From Candidatus Geothrix skivensis (GTDB lineage Bacteria; Acidobacteriota; Holophagae; Holophagales; Holophagaceae): DNA of 64,000 nucleotides. How positions within the stretch are numbered: the stretch's first letter is position 1; each line of letters opens with the position of its first letter. The stretch lies in the NCBI GenBank assembly GCA_016721195.1, contig JADKIO010000005.1:1114001-1178000 (forward strand), written 5' to 3'. Shown piece by piece: positions 28,695 through 40,897 of this stretch. A program made the translations under genes and the position numbers. The notes beneath the pieces were generated by a model that saw nothing but the letters and a program-made list of their open reading frames with translations, ran no database searches and was not told the origin of the DNA.

Positions 28695-29945
28695 ATGAAG
28701 GGCTCCGGCGCCTTCCGCGAGCGGCTGCTCGAGGCCTGGGTGGAGATCCGGGAGAACCTGGGCCGCTCCAGCCTCCAGGCCCTGGGGGTACTGCTGGGGG
28801 TGGCCTCGGTGCTGGGCGGCTTCTCCATCTCCGACAGCCAGCGCAAGCGCGCGGATGAGATGTTCGTGAAGATGGGCGGCCTCGACAAGCTGAACATCCA
28901 GCCCCGGGCCGCCATCAAGGACGGGCGCCCCACGGCCCTCCAGCAGGCCAACCTGGGACTCCGGGACGCGGACGCCATCGGCGGCGAGGCGCTCAAGTCC
29001 GAGGCCATCCAGGGCGTCAGCCGGCAGAAGAATGCCCGCACCCGGGTGGTCTCCGGCCACGCGGACCAGGACCGGCAGGTGAGCGGGATCGGGGGCGACT
29101 TCATCCCGGCCAACGGCTATGGCATCGCCCAGGGCCGGGGCTTCTCGAATACGGAAATGGAGACCGGGGCGCCGGTGGTCATCCTTGGCACCGAAGCCGC
29201 CAACACCTTCTTCCCGAAGGGCGATGCGCTGGGCCAGTCCATGAAGGTCGGCAACATCCCGGTCACCGTCATCGGCACCTTCGAGGAGCGGGTCTTCCGC
29301 TTCCGCGAAGGCCAGGGCAACCAGTTCTGGTGGCGCAACCGCATCATCGCCGTGCCCGCGAACCTGGTGCAGCGGCGCATGAACGGCGACGCCTACCGCC
29401 GGGTGGACCGGGTCACCTTCCGCATCCCCGACATGAGCGTCATGAGCGGCTTCGCCCAGCAGCTCAAGAACCTGGTGACCTCCAACCACCGGCTGCAGGA
29501 GGATTTCCGCCTGGATGACGTGGCCGCCCGGGTCCGCCGGAGGCAGAGCCAGGGCAGCGTCTACGACATCATCTTCATGCTCTCCGGCGTGCTGGCCCTG
29601 GTGGGGGGCGGCATCGTCAACGTAAACATCCAAATGGCCAGCCTGAAGGAGCGGGTCCGTGAGGTGGGCGTGAAGATGGCCATCGGCGCCTCCGGCCGCG
29701 AGATCTTCAAGGGCTTCATGACCGAGGCCCTCCTGCTGACGGCCCTGGGCGGCTTCGCCGGCCTGGTGCTCGGCGTGGGCTTCTCCTGGGTCATCACCAA
29801 GAGCATCGGCATCCCCCTCTTCATGAAGCCCGCCAGCTTCCTGTGGGCCTATGGCCTGGCCGCCGTCTTCGGGTTCCTCTTCGCGCTGTACCCGGCGTGG
29901 AAGGCCAGCAGGCTGTCTCCTATGGAAGCCCTTCGCTATGAGTGA
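28695..29945 (+). CDS. ABC transporter permease (MacB-like), first subunit
   Basis: This 416-residue FtsX/MacB-fold permease has an N-terminal helix (LQALGVLLGVASVLGGF) and a ~240-residue periplasmic MacB-PCD domain (GYGIAQGRGFS, VVILGTEAANTFF). Three C-terminal helices follow, including IIFMLSGVLALVGGGIVNVN and the REVGVKMAIGAS coupling segment. It ends LSPMEALRYE, the standard C-terminus. It starts directly after the ATPase stop. Paired with a second, different permease, it implies a heterodimer rather than the usual MacB homodimer. Confidence 0.9.
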   Translation: MKGSGAFRERLLEAWVEIRENLGRSSLQALGVLLGVASVLGGFSISDSQRKRADEMFVKMGGLDKLNIQPRAAIKDGRPTALQQANLGLRDADAIGGEALKSEAIQGVSRQKNARTRVVSGHADQDRQVSGIGGDFIPANGYGIAQGRGFSNTEMETGAPVVILGTEAANTFFPKGDALGQSMKVGNIPVTVIGTFEERVFRFREGQGNQFWWRNRIIAVPANLVQRRMNGDAYRRVDRVTFRIPDMSVMSGFAQQLKNLVTSNHRLQEDFRLDDVAARVRRRQSQGSVYDIIFMLSGVLALVGGGIVNVNIQMASLKERVREVGVKMAIGASGREIFKGFMTEALLLTALGGFAGLVLGVGFSWVITKSIGIPLFMKPASFLWAYGLAAVFGFLFALYPAWKASRLSPMEALRYE

Positions 29946-31251
29946 CCAGGCCCTCATTCTCCGTTCCCCCGGGCCCTCCCTGCTGAACAGTGAGGCCCCT
30001 GTCCCGGCGGCCCCCAGCCGCGGCTTCTCCCTGGGCATGTTCTGGGAGGTGGTCCGCACGGGCCTGGTGGAGCTTTGGGCCCACAAGGTCCGCAGCCTCC
30101 TCACCCTCACCCTGCTCATGCTGGGGGTCTTCGCCCTGGTGGTCCTGACCTCGGTGCTGGATGGCGTCATGGACAAGATCAGCACGGGCTTCGCGGGCAT
30201 GAGCTGGGATGGCACCGTGCGCATCGCCCCCAAGACCCCCGAGACCGGGGAGGACCGCAAGCGCTTCGCCATGAGCCCCGGCCTGCGCTACGAGGACCTC
30301 GGCCGCATCACCTCGGCCAATCCCAAGGTGCTGGCCTTTCTGCCCCGGGCCCAGAAGACCGTGACGGTCCGGGTGCTCGGCGGCACCGAGCGCATCTTCG
30401 TGAACGGCGTCTCGCCGGACTACGCCCAGTGGATGAATCGGCCCATTGGCCTGGGCCGCGGGCTCACGGAGGACGATCAGCGCCGCCGCTCCACCGTGGC
30501 GGTGGTGGGCGCCACCCTGGCCACCAAGCTCTTCGGCGGAGCCGATCCCGTGGGCCGGGACCTGGTGGTGGAAGGGGTGCCCTTCCGCATCGTGGGCGTC
30601 CAGGCCCCCGGCCAGATCTTCAACGACGAAAACTACTTCGATGCCAACGGCATCCTCATCCCCCTGCAGACCTACATGGACCGCATGGATCCCACCCACA
30701 AACTGGCCCAGATCACCGTCAAGCTGCGCAACCAGGCGGACATGGGGGAGATCTCCGCCATGCTGGTGGGCCGGGTGCGCCAGGCCCACCACGGCATCGA
30801 GGACGTGGAGGTGGTGGATTTGGACGCCGAGGCCGCCAAGTCCTACCAGAACTTCCTGGAGCAGATGCGGGGCTGGCAGGTGGTCATGATGAGCCTGGCC
30901 GGCACGGTGCTGCTGGTGGGCGGCGTGGGCGTGCTGTCGGTCATGCTCATCAGCTTCAACGACCGCCGCTTCGAGATCGGGTTGCGCAAGGCCCTGGGGG
31001 CCTCCGACCACGAGATCTTCATCCAGTTCCTGCTGGAGGCCGTGGTGCTGGCGGCCATCGGTGCCCTGCTGGGGACCGTGTCCGGCGCCCTGCTCTGCCA
31101 GGCGCTGTCCTCCAGCTTCCCCTACGGCCTGGTGGTCAACCCCATCGGCCTCCTCACGGCCTGGATCGTGGCCCTGACCCTCGCGGTGGTCTTCGGACTG
31201 TACCCGGCCTTCCGCGCCATGCGTCTCAGCCCCATGGAGGCGATGAGATAG
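29938..31251 (+). CDS. ABC transporter permease (MacB-like), second subunit
   Basis: This 437-residue permease has the same architecture as its upstream neighbour: a first helix (SLLTLTLLMLGVFALVVLTS), a periplasmic PCD domain, then helices with LAGTVLLVGGVGVLSVMLI, the FEIGLRKALGAS coupling segment and the ending LSPMEAMR. It overlaps the first permease by eight bases (ATGAGTGA), so the two are translationally coupled. The cytoplasmic N-terminal extension of about 35 residues is proline-rich. The two permeases share fold but are clearly different in sequence. Confidence 0.9.
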   Translation: MSDQALILRSPGPSLLNSEAPVPAAPSRGFSLGMFWEVVRTGLVELWAHKVRSLLTLTLLMLGVFALVVLTSVLDGVMDKISTGFAGMSWDGTVRIAPKTPETGEDRKRFAMSPGLRYEDLGRITSANPKVLAFLPRAQKTVTVRVLGGTERIFVNGVSPDYAQWMNRPIGLGRGLTEDDQRRRSTVAVVGATLATKLFGGADPVGRDLVVEGVPFRIVGVQAPGQIFNDENYFDANGILIPLQTYMDRMDPTHKLAQITVKLRNQADMGEISAMLVGRVRQAHHGIEDVEVVDLDAEAAKSYQNFLEQMRGWQVVMMSLAGTVLLVGGVGVLSVMLISFNDRRFEIGLRKALGASDHEIFIQFLLEAVVLAAIGALLGTVSGALLCQALSSSFPYGLVVNPIGLLTAWIVALTLAVVFGLYPAFRAMRLSPMEAMR

Positions 31252-31269
31252 GCCGTGGGCCGAAGGCTG

Positions 31270-31275
31270 TAGGAT
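31270..31275 (+). promoter_or_regulatory. Candidate -10 (TAGGAT) of arfB, leaderless spacing
   Basis: TAGGAT is followed by six bases (CAAGGC) and then the arfB ATG. AAGG could act as a weak ribosome-binding site on a read-through transcript from the exporter operon 30 bases upstream. Confidence 0.38.
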
Positions 31276-31281
31276 CAAGGC

Positions 31282-31707
31282 ATGGCAGACCCCATCCAAG
31301 TCACTGACGCTGTACGCATCCCCGGCGAAGCCATCCGCTTCAAGGCGGTGCGGGCCGGTGGCGCCGGCGGACAGAACGTCAACAAGGTCTCCTCCAAGGT
31401 GGAGTTGCGCATCGACCTCGCGGCCATCGAGGGCTTGCCCGAAGATGCCCTATTCCGCCTCCGGGTGGCCCAGCGCAATCGGCTCGATGCGGAGGGGCTC
31501 TGGATCATCACCAGCGACCTCACCCGGGATCAGCTCAAGAACCTGGCGGATGCCCGGGAGAAGGCCTCCCTGGCCATCCGCGCCGCCCTGGTGCGGCCCA
31601 TCCCCCGCCGGGCCACCAAACCCACCAAGGGTTCCAAGGAACGAAGGCTGGACGCGAAAAAACGGACCTCGGCCGTGAAGCGGCAGCGTAGCGGGCCCCT
31701 GGAGTAA
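31282..31707 (+). CDS. arfB: Ribosome-rescue peptidyl-tRNA hydrolase ArfB
   Basis: This 141-residue codon-independent release factor frees stalled ribosomes by hydrolysing peptidyl-tRNA. The catalytic GGQ is in GAGGQNVNKVSSKVEL (residues ~26-41). The C-terminal tail is highly basic (RRATKPTKGSKERRLDAKKR), the part that enters the empty mRNA channel in ArfB/YaeJ. Domain and length are typical. The window holds no tmRNA or arfA, so whether it is the main or backup rescue system is unknown. Confidence 0.93.
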   Translation: MADPIQVTDAVRIPGEAIRFKAVRAGGAGGQNVNKVSSKVELRIDLAAIEGLPEDALFRLRVAQRNRLDAEGLWIITSDLTRDQLKNLADAREKASLAIRAALVRPIPRRATKPTKGSKERRLDAKKRTSAVKRQRSGPLE

Positions 31708-31732
31708 GCTGGGACCTCCCCCAGGAGGCACC

Positions 31733-32164
31733 ATGTCCCGGCCCCAGACCTTCGCCAACCATCGCCGATTCGAACCGCTGCAGCACTTCTTCCTCGTGCC
31801 GGTGCTGCTGGTCACCTGGTTCGCCACCCTCCGGCAGGCCTGGAATTACCCGAGCCTGCACAGCGTCTGGGTGGCCCTGCTGGGCCTGGTCATCCTGGGG
31901 GTGGCGATCCAGGTCCGGATGTACGCGTTGAAGGTGCAGGACCGCCTCATCCGCCTTGAGGAGACCCTGCGCATGGAGCGGCTGCTGCCCCAGGAGCTGA
32001 AAGCCCGGATCTCAGAGTTGACCGTCAAACAGATGGTGGGCCTGCGCTTCGCCGCCGATGCCGAGCTGTCGGAGCGGGTCCGCGAGGCCCTGGATCAGCA
32101 CCTCGATGGCGAGGCCATCAAGAAGCGCATCCACAACTGGCGGCCGGACCATTTCCGCGTCTGA
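31733..32164 (+). CDS. DUF6526-like small membrane protein
   Basis: This 143-residue protein has two predicted membrane helices near the N-terminus (FFLVPVLLVTWFATL and VWVALLGLVILGVAI) and a soluble C-terminal half with VQDRLIRLEETLRMERLLP and IKKRIHNWRPDHFRV. These features match my recollection of the DUF6526 family, whose function is unknown. AGGAGG lies at ideal spacing before the ATG. It follows arfB by 25 bases and may be co-transcribed. It converges with msrBA, whose stop is directly adjacent. Confidence 0.8.
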   Translation: MSRPQTFANHRRFEPLQHFFLVPVLLVTWFATLRQAWNYPSLHSVWVALLGLVILGVAIQVRMYALKVQDRLIRLEETLRMERLLPQELKARISELTVKQMVGLRFAADAELSERVREALDQHLDGEAIKKRIHNWRPDHFRV

Positions 32165-33232
32165 TCAGTCCCGCACGTAGTGGCAGGTGTAGCCGCCGGG
32201 GTTCTTCACCAGATAGTCCTGGTGGTAGTCCTCGGCGCGCCACCAGGGCCCGGCCACGGTGATTTCGGTGACGATGGGCCGGGACCACTTGCGGCTGGCA
32301 TCCACGTCGGCCTTCACCCGCTGGGCGGTCTGCCGCTGGGCCTCGGAGTGGAAGAAGATGGCACTGCGGTACGAAGTGCCCATGTCATTGCCCTGGCGGT
32401 TCAGCGTCGTGGGATCGTGCATGCGGAAGAAGAAGCGGAGCAGAGCCTCATAGCTGGTCTTCGAGGGGTCAAAGCGGATCTGCACGGCCTCCGCATGGCC
32501 CGCATGGTTCTGGTAGGTCGCGTTGGCCACGGAGCCGCCCGTGTAGCCCACCTCGGTCTTGATCACTCCAGGCTGCTTGCGGATCAGGTCCTCCATGCCC
32601 CAGAAGCAGCCCCCCGCCAAGGTGGCAACCTCCTCCTTCGCCTCCTTCGGGGCCGGAGCGGCCTTACCGAACAGGGGAAGGAAGGCGCCAAGGCCCTCCT
32701 TCTCGAGTTCCTCCACGGGAACGAAGCGCAGCGAGGCGCTGTTGATGCAGTAGCGGAGCCCGCCTTTGTCCCGGGGCCCGTCATCGAACACATGCCCGAG
32801 ATGGGAGTCCGCATCCTTGGAGCGCACCTCCGTGCGGACCATGCCAAGGGTGCTGTCCTTCCTTTCGACGACGTCTTCGCCTGCGATGGGCTTCGTGAAG
32901 CTGGGCCACCCGCACCCGGAGTCGAACTTGTCCTTGGAGGTGAACAGGGGCTTGCCGCTGACGATATCGACGTAGACGCCCTCCCGGTGCTCGTTCCAGT
33001 ACTCGTTGCGGAAGGGGGGCTCCGTGCCGGCCTCCTGGGTCACGTGGAACTGCAGGGGCGTCAGCTTCTGCTTCAGCTCGGCGGGGCTGGGCTTCTTGGG
33101 GTCGGTCACCTTGTCCTCTTTATGGGGAGGGACTGCCGAATGGGCGGGCCCCTGGCGGGTGGAGATGGCGACCCCGAAGGCCGCCAGGGCCGCCGTGCAG
33201 GCGATGGCAGCCAGAATCGCGCGAGTGCTCAT
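32165..33232 (-). CDS. msrBA: Exported methionine sulfoxide reductase B-A fusion
   Basis: This 355-residue bifunctional reductase repairs both sulfoxide epimers of methionine. An N-terminal signal sequence (AILAAIACTAALAAFGVAI) predicts export. MsrB comes first (KFDSGCGWPSF, HLGHVFDDG, catalytic Cys in RYCINSASLRF) and lacks the CxxC zinc pairs found in many MsrB. MsrA follows, with the catalytic Cys in GGCFWGMED and the core GHAEAVQ and MGTSYRSAIF. The start is ATG 33232, with GAGGAG at proper spacing; two nearby in-frame ATGs are alternatives. B-A order is the reverse of the A-B order in PilB/MsrAB proteins. Confidence 0.9.
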   Translation of the reverse strand: MSTRAILAAIACTAALAAFGVAISTRQGPAHSAVPPHKEDKVTDPKKPSPAELKQKLTPLQFHVTQEAGTEPPFRNEYWNEHREGVYVDIVSGKPLFTSKDKFDSGCGWPSFTKPIAGEDVVERKDSTLGMVRTEVRSKDADSHLGHVFDDGPRDKGGLRYCINSASLRFVPVEELEKEGLGAFLPLFGKAAPAPKEAKEEVATLAGGCFWGMEDLIRKQPGVIKTEVGYTGGSVANATYQNHAGHAEAVQIRFDPSKTSYEALLRFFFRMHDPTTLNRQGNDMGTSYRSAIFFHSEAQRQTAQRVKADVDASRKWSRPIVTEITVAGPWWRAEDYHQDYLVKNPGGYTCHYVRD

Positions 33233-33317
33233 GGACATGCTCCTCATTGACCCCTTGGATGCGCCCGGAGGTGCGAGTGGTACAGGGAAACCTTCATGGA
33301 ATGGGGACAGGCAGGTG

Positions 33318-33719
33318 CTATTCCAGCTTCGTCCCGAAGTACGGTCTGAGTTCCACATCCTCGCGCATGATGTGGTTCGTCAGCCAGTCCACCAGGAAGC
33401 GGACGAAGGACTTCATGCTGAGGTAGCCCCCCTCCTTCATCCTGGCGGTCATCTCCTTCAACTGCTGGATCAGCTCCTGATGCATCCGCCGATGCTCCAG
33501 CCGCCCGGGATGCCTGGCCTGCTCCATCAGCTCCTCTTCGTAGCGGAAGTGCTCGATCGCGCAGAGCAGGAGGTCGTCCAGGATCCGACCCAGCTCCTCG
33601 GGCATGTCCATCTGGACCACGTCGTCGAAATGGCTGACGAGCTCGAAGAGCTTCCGGTGCTGGGCATCCAGCGCAGGGTGGCCGAGCAGGTAGCGGTCAT
33701 GCCAGGAGAGGTAGGCCAT
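33318..33719 (-). CDS. Bacteriohemerythrin
   Basis: This 133-residue four-helix-bundle protein binds oxygen at a di-iron centre. All expected ligands are visible: H21 (DAQHRKL), H57 and E61 (EHFRYEEE), H76 and H80 (EHRRMH), H116 (TNHI) and D121. There is no signal peptide, so it is cytoplasmic. It could store or scavenge O2, or sense it. It lies 85 bases upstream of msrBA on the same strand, so an oxidative-stress pairing is plausible. The ribosome-binding site is weak (GGA). Confidence 0.93.
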   Translation of the reverse strand: MAYLSWHDRYLLGHPALDAQHRKLFELVSHFDDVVQMDMPEELGRILDDLLLCAIEHFRYEEELMEQARHPGRLEHRRMHQELIQQLKEMTARMKEGGYLSMKSFVRFLVDWLTNHIMREDVELRPYFGTKLE

Positions 33720-33927
33720 GGGATTCCATCCACCCGGAAAAGGCTTGGGGCTGCCCGGATAGTACCCGCAGTTGTCCCGACAATGAAGCCGGTCAGGGAT
33801 CCGGGTGCCGGTGCCAGGAATTGGACAAAGCCAGGGCATTGCCGTGTGCCGGTGCCATTCCCGACGCCGAGGGTGGGATCGTCGGCCCTCTTGGAGAGGG
33901 TCCGAGCCGCGCTCGGCGAAGTCCGGT

Positions 33928-34315
33928 GCCGGTCCCGCTTCGGGGTGCCATCTAGGCAGACCTCGGGCGGTCCCACTCGACCTTAGATCCTTGCGACGCA
34001 TGTGTCGCGAAGGCAGGTTCGAAGGTGGGTCCGTCGTCCCACCTGAGTGGGATTCGAACGGCACACGGCTTCGCCGGGTGCCGGCCTCCTGCGGCGCGAC
34101 AGAGGCTTCGCCTCCGCGAGGCACGAGCGGGAGCGCCATCCTGTGGAGGGCGCGTCAGGCGGAGAGTCGCGCCTCGAAGTCCACTCGCAGGTTCGAAGGT
34201 GGGTGGGTCGTCCCACCTGAGTGGGATTCGAACTGCGTCTGGCTCCGCCAACCGCCGGTCCCGCTTCGGCGTGCCATCTAGGCACGCCTCGGGCGGTCCC
34301 ACTCGCAGGTTCGAA
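33928..34315. repeat. Composite repeat cluster downstream of tRNA-Thr
   Basis: Two block types recur. Block A (52 bases) is at 33928-33979 and 34254-34305 with about three mismatches. Block B (47 bases) is at 34013-34059 and 34187-34233 with about two mismatches, and its first 11 bases recur at 34305-34315. Block A contains the hairpin GCGTGCC/GGCACGC. Block B is an imperfect palindrome (GTTCGAAGGTGGG ... CCCACC ... TTCGAAC). On the minus strand block B includes TTCGAATCCCACTC, like a tRNA T-arm and acceptor, but no complete tRNA. The 645-base interval 33720-34364 has no supported gene. Confidence 0.8.
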
Positions 34316-34330
34316 TTCCCATTCATTCCA

Positions 34331-34363
34331 GAAAAATGGCCCCCACTGCGGGGGGCCATTTTT
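34331..34363 (-). terminator. Rho-independent terminator of tRNA-Thr
   Basis: AAAAATGGCCCCC (34332-34344) pairs with GGGGGCCATTTTT (34351-34363). On the minus strand it starts two bases after the encoded CCA and ends in a T-run, so it closes the tRNA transcript. Confidence 0.92.
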
Positions 34364-34364
34364 C

Positions 34365-34440
34365 TGGAGCCAACTACAGGATTCGAACCTGCGACCTGCT
34401 GATTACGAATCAGCTGCTCTACCAACTGAGCTAAGTTGGC
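34365..34440 (-). tRNA. tRNA-Thr, anticodon CGT
   Basis: The 76-nucleotide cloverleaf is complete on the minus strand. The acceptor stem is GCCAACT/AGTTGGC, the D-arm GCTC...GAGC, and the anticodon stem GCTGA/TCAGC with loop TTCGTAA giving anticodon CGT (decodes ACG). The T-arm is GCAGG/CCTGT with TTCGAAT, the discriminator is U73, and the CCA is encoded. A terminator follows at once. Confidence 0.96.
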
Positions 34441-34502
34441 GCTCAACCTTTAGTTTGCCTTGGGTGGGGGCTGGAATCAACTGTTGGGGCGGGAGCGAAC
34501 CC

Positions 34503-36644
<2,142 letters not shown>

Positions 36645-36711
36645 GAAGGAGCCTCCTGGGGGACCTGGACAGGTGCTCCAGGATACCTCGTAACACAAGG
36701 CTGGCTAGCCC

Positions 36712-38808
<2,097 letters not shown>

Positions 38809-38949
38809 GGCAGGATCCTCGTTCAAGTGCCTCCAAGCAGCTCGGAACCATTCAAGTGGGCTGCCATCTTCCCACCTCCGCCCGGCCAAGCCTAGCCGTG
38901 CAAGCCGGGCCGCTTGGTGGTAGGGTGCCTGCAGCCCTGGAGGTCTGAT

Positions 38950-40281
38950 TTGGTCCCGCCATCCAGCAAGAAGGTCTTTGTCCTCGATACGAACGTCCTC
39001 CTGCATGACCCGAACTCCATCCTCCACTTCCAGGAACACGATGTGGTGCTGCCCATCGTGGTGATCGAGGAGGTGGATCACTTCAAGAAGGACCAGACCG
39101 AGATCGGCCGCAATGCCCGCAGCGTCTCCCGGCTGCTGGACAAGCTGCGGGCCAGCGGCACCCTCAGCCGGGGCGTGCCCCTGGAGGGCGGCGGCACCCT
39201 CAAGGTGGACGTAGCGGCCCACAACCTGGACATCGGCATTCTTTCTGCGGACAAGCACAAGGCCGACAATCAGATCCTGGCCTGCGCCCGGGAGCTGCTG
39301 CACACCTGCAAGGACCGCGTGGTCCTGGTGACCAAGGACACGAACCTGCGCATCAAGGCCGACGCCATCGGCGTGCAGGCCGAGGACTACACCACCGACC
39401 GGGTGGAGATGGACGAGCTCTACACCGGGCATAAGACCTGGGAAGTCGAGCCCGCCAAGGTGGACCTGCTCTACGATGGCGGCCTCAAGCCGGATCCCGA
39501 GCTGAATCTGAACCCCAACCAGTTCCTCACCCTGGTGGACCAGACCAACCCCAGCCACACGGCCCTGGCGCGCTACATGGCCGGCGAGGGGCTCCTGCGG
39601 CCCATCCGGCGAATGGAATCCTACCCCTGGGGCATCAAGCCCCGGAACCGCGAGCAGCAGTTCGCCCTGGAGCTGCTGCTGGATCCCTCGGTCCAGGTGG
39701 TCACCCTGCTGGGCAAGGCCGGCACCGGCAAGACCCTGCTGGCCATCGCCGCGGGCCTGCAGATGGTGGTGGACGACGAATCCTACGACAAGATCCTGGT
39801 GAGCCGCCCCGTCATGCCCATGGGCCGGGATCTGGGCTACCTGCCCGGCGATATCAGCGAGAAGCTGCGGCCCTACATGCAGCCCATCTACGACAACCTC
39901 GAGTTCATCGTGGGAGCCAACACCGAGGCCCGGAAGCGCACCACCATGACCGCGGGTCAACTGGAGGAGGCGGGGTACCTGAGCGTGGAGCCCCTCACCT
40001 ACATCCGGGGCCGCAGCATTCCCAAGCAGTACCTGGTGGTGGACGAGGCCCAGAACCTCACGCCCCACGAGGTGAAGACCATCCTCACCCGGGCCGGCGA
40101 AGGCACCAAGGTGATCTTCACCGGGGATCCGCACCAGATCGACAACCCTTACGTCGATGCCAGCACCAACGGCCTCAGCTTCCTGGCCGAACACTTCAAG
40201 CACCTCGACATCTCCGGCCACGTCACCCTGCAGAAGGGCGAGCGCAGCAAGCTGGCGGAGCTGGCGAGCAATCTTCTATAG
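38950..40281 (+). CDS. phoH: PhoH-family ATPase with N-terminal PIN domain
   Basis: This 443-residue PhoH2-type protein fuses a PIN RNase domain (FVLDTNVLLHDPNS with the acidic metal site, residues ~8-150) to a PhoH ATPase with Walker A GKAGTGKT and Walker B YLVVDEAQN, plus FTGDPHQID. Such proteins couple ATP use to RNA unwinding or cleavage. The TTG start at 38950 is chosen because GGAGG lies seven bases upstream and gives the normal N-terminus; a GTG 36 bases earlier lacks a site. A candidate -10 (TAGGGT) lies about 30 bases upstream. The next gene follows by nine bases. Confidence 0.9.
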   Translation: MVPPSSKKVFVLDTNVLLHDPNSILHFQEHDVVLPIVVIEEVDHFKKDQTEIGRNARSVSRLLDKLRASGTLSRGVPLEGGGTLKVDVAAHNLDIGILSADKHKADNQILACARELLHTCKDRVVLVTKDTNLRIKADAIGVQAEDYTTDRVEMDELYTGHKTWEVEPAKVDLLYDGGLKPDPELNLNPNQFLTLVDQTNPSHTALARYMAGEGLLRPIRRMESYPWGIKPRNREQQFALELLLDPSVQVVTLLGKAGTGKTLLAIAAGLQMVVDDESYDKILVSRPVMPMGRDLGYLPGDISEKLRPYMQPIYDNLEFIVGANTEARKRTTMTAGQLEEAGYLSVEPLTYIRGRSIPKQYLVVDEAQNLTPHEVKTILTRAGEGTKVIFTGDPHQIDNPYVDASTNGLSFLAEHFKHLDISGHVTLQKGERSKLAELASNLL

Positions 40282-40290
40282 GAGTTCCAG

Positions 40291-40842
40291 ATGGCGGACG
40301 GATCCTGGGACAACGGCGGGCACGGCGTTCCGGCCAAGGCGGGCCTGCCCCTCTGGGGCAAGATCGCGCTGGGCTGCGGCATCGCCTTCCTGGTGGTGCT
40401 GGTGACCTGCGTGGGCGGAGTCGCCTACCTGGGCAACCGGATCACCAAGGACCCCGAGGGCTTCGGCAAGAAGATCATGGGCATGGGCATCGAGAAGATC
40501 GGACCGGACTGGCAGGAGTTCCGCGCCGTGGTGGAGCAGCTTCGGTCACCGGAAGGCTGCCAGGCCCTCTATGCCGCCAACCCCGCCCTCGCCAAGACCT
40601 GGCCCACCCAGGCCGCCTTCCTGGAGGCCTCCTCCCGCTGGCACAAAGAGGTGGTCTCGGCCCCCGAGCTGACGCCCGAGTTGATGACGAAGCAGGGGCT
40701 GCGGATCAACTACGAGGGCAGCGGGCGGGTCAGCCTCGGCTGGAGCCCCCAGTCGGGCCGTGCCGTCTACGTCACCTTCGAAGGAACCCGGAAGCCCGGC
40801 GACCGGACCCCGCGCCAGGTGGTCGAGCTCGACGTCAGGTAG
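40291..40842 (+). CDS. Hypothetical single-pass membrane protein
   Basis: I do not recognise this 183-residue protein. After 22 hydrophilic residues there is one membrane helix (IALGCGIAFLVVLVTCVGGVA, shown in part: GIAFLVVLVTCVGGVA, residues ~25-47), then a soluble domain of about 135 residues without cysteines or known motifs (IGPDWQEFRAVVEQLRSPEGC, in part). Topology is probably N-in, C-out. It follows phoH by nine bases with AGGAG before the ATG, so it is co-transcribed. It may be a lineage-specific envelope protein. Confidence 0.75.
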   Translation: MADGSWDNGGHGVPAKAGLPLWGKIALGCGIAFLVVLVTCVGGVAYLGNRITKDPEGFGKKIMGMGIEKIGPDWQEFRAVVEQLRSPEGCQALYAANPALAKTWPTQAAFLEASSRWHKEVVSAPELTPELMTKQGLRINYEGSGRVSLGWSPQSGRAVYVTFEGTRKPGDRTPRQVVELDVR

Positions 40843-40897
40843 ACCTCCCAATCCCTTCCGCATTGAGCCTGCAGGCTTTTTCCGCCAAGATGCAGGC

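Noticed and set aside
27963..30272. A 769-codon minus-strand open frame
   Set aside because: It runs antisense across the ABC ATPase and first permease; stop codons are rare in GC-rich antisense, so length alone is not evidence.
34013..34233. Additional tRNA genes suggested by TTCGAATCC-like sequence
   Set aside because: Only a T-arm-like stretch is present; no D-arm, anticodon stem or matching acceptor stem can be formed around either copy.
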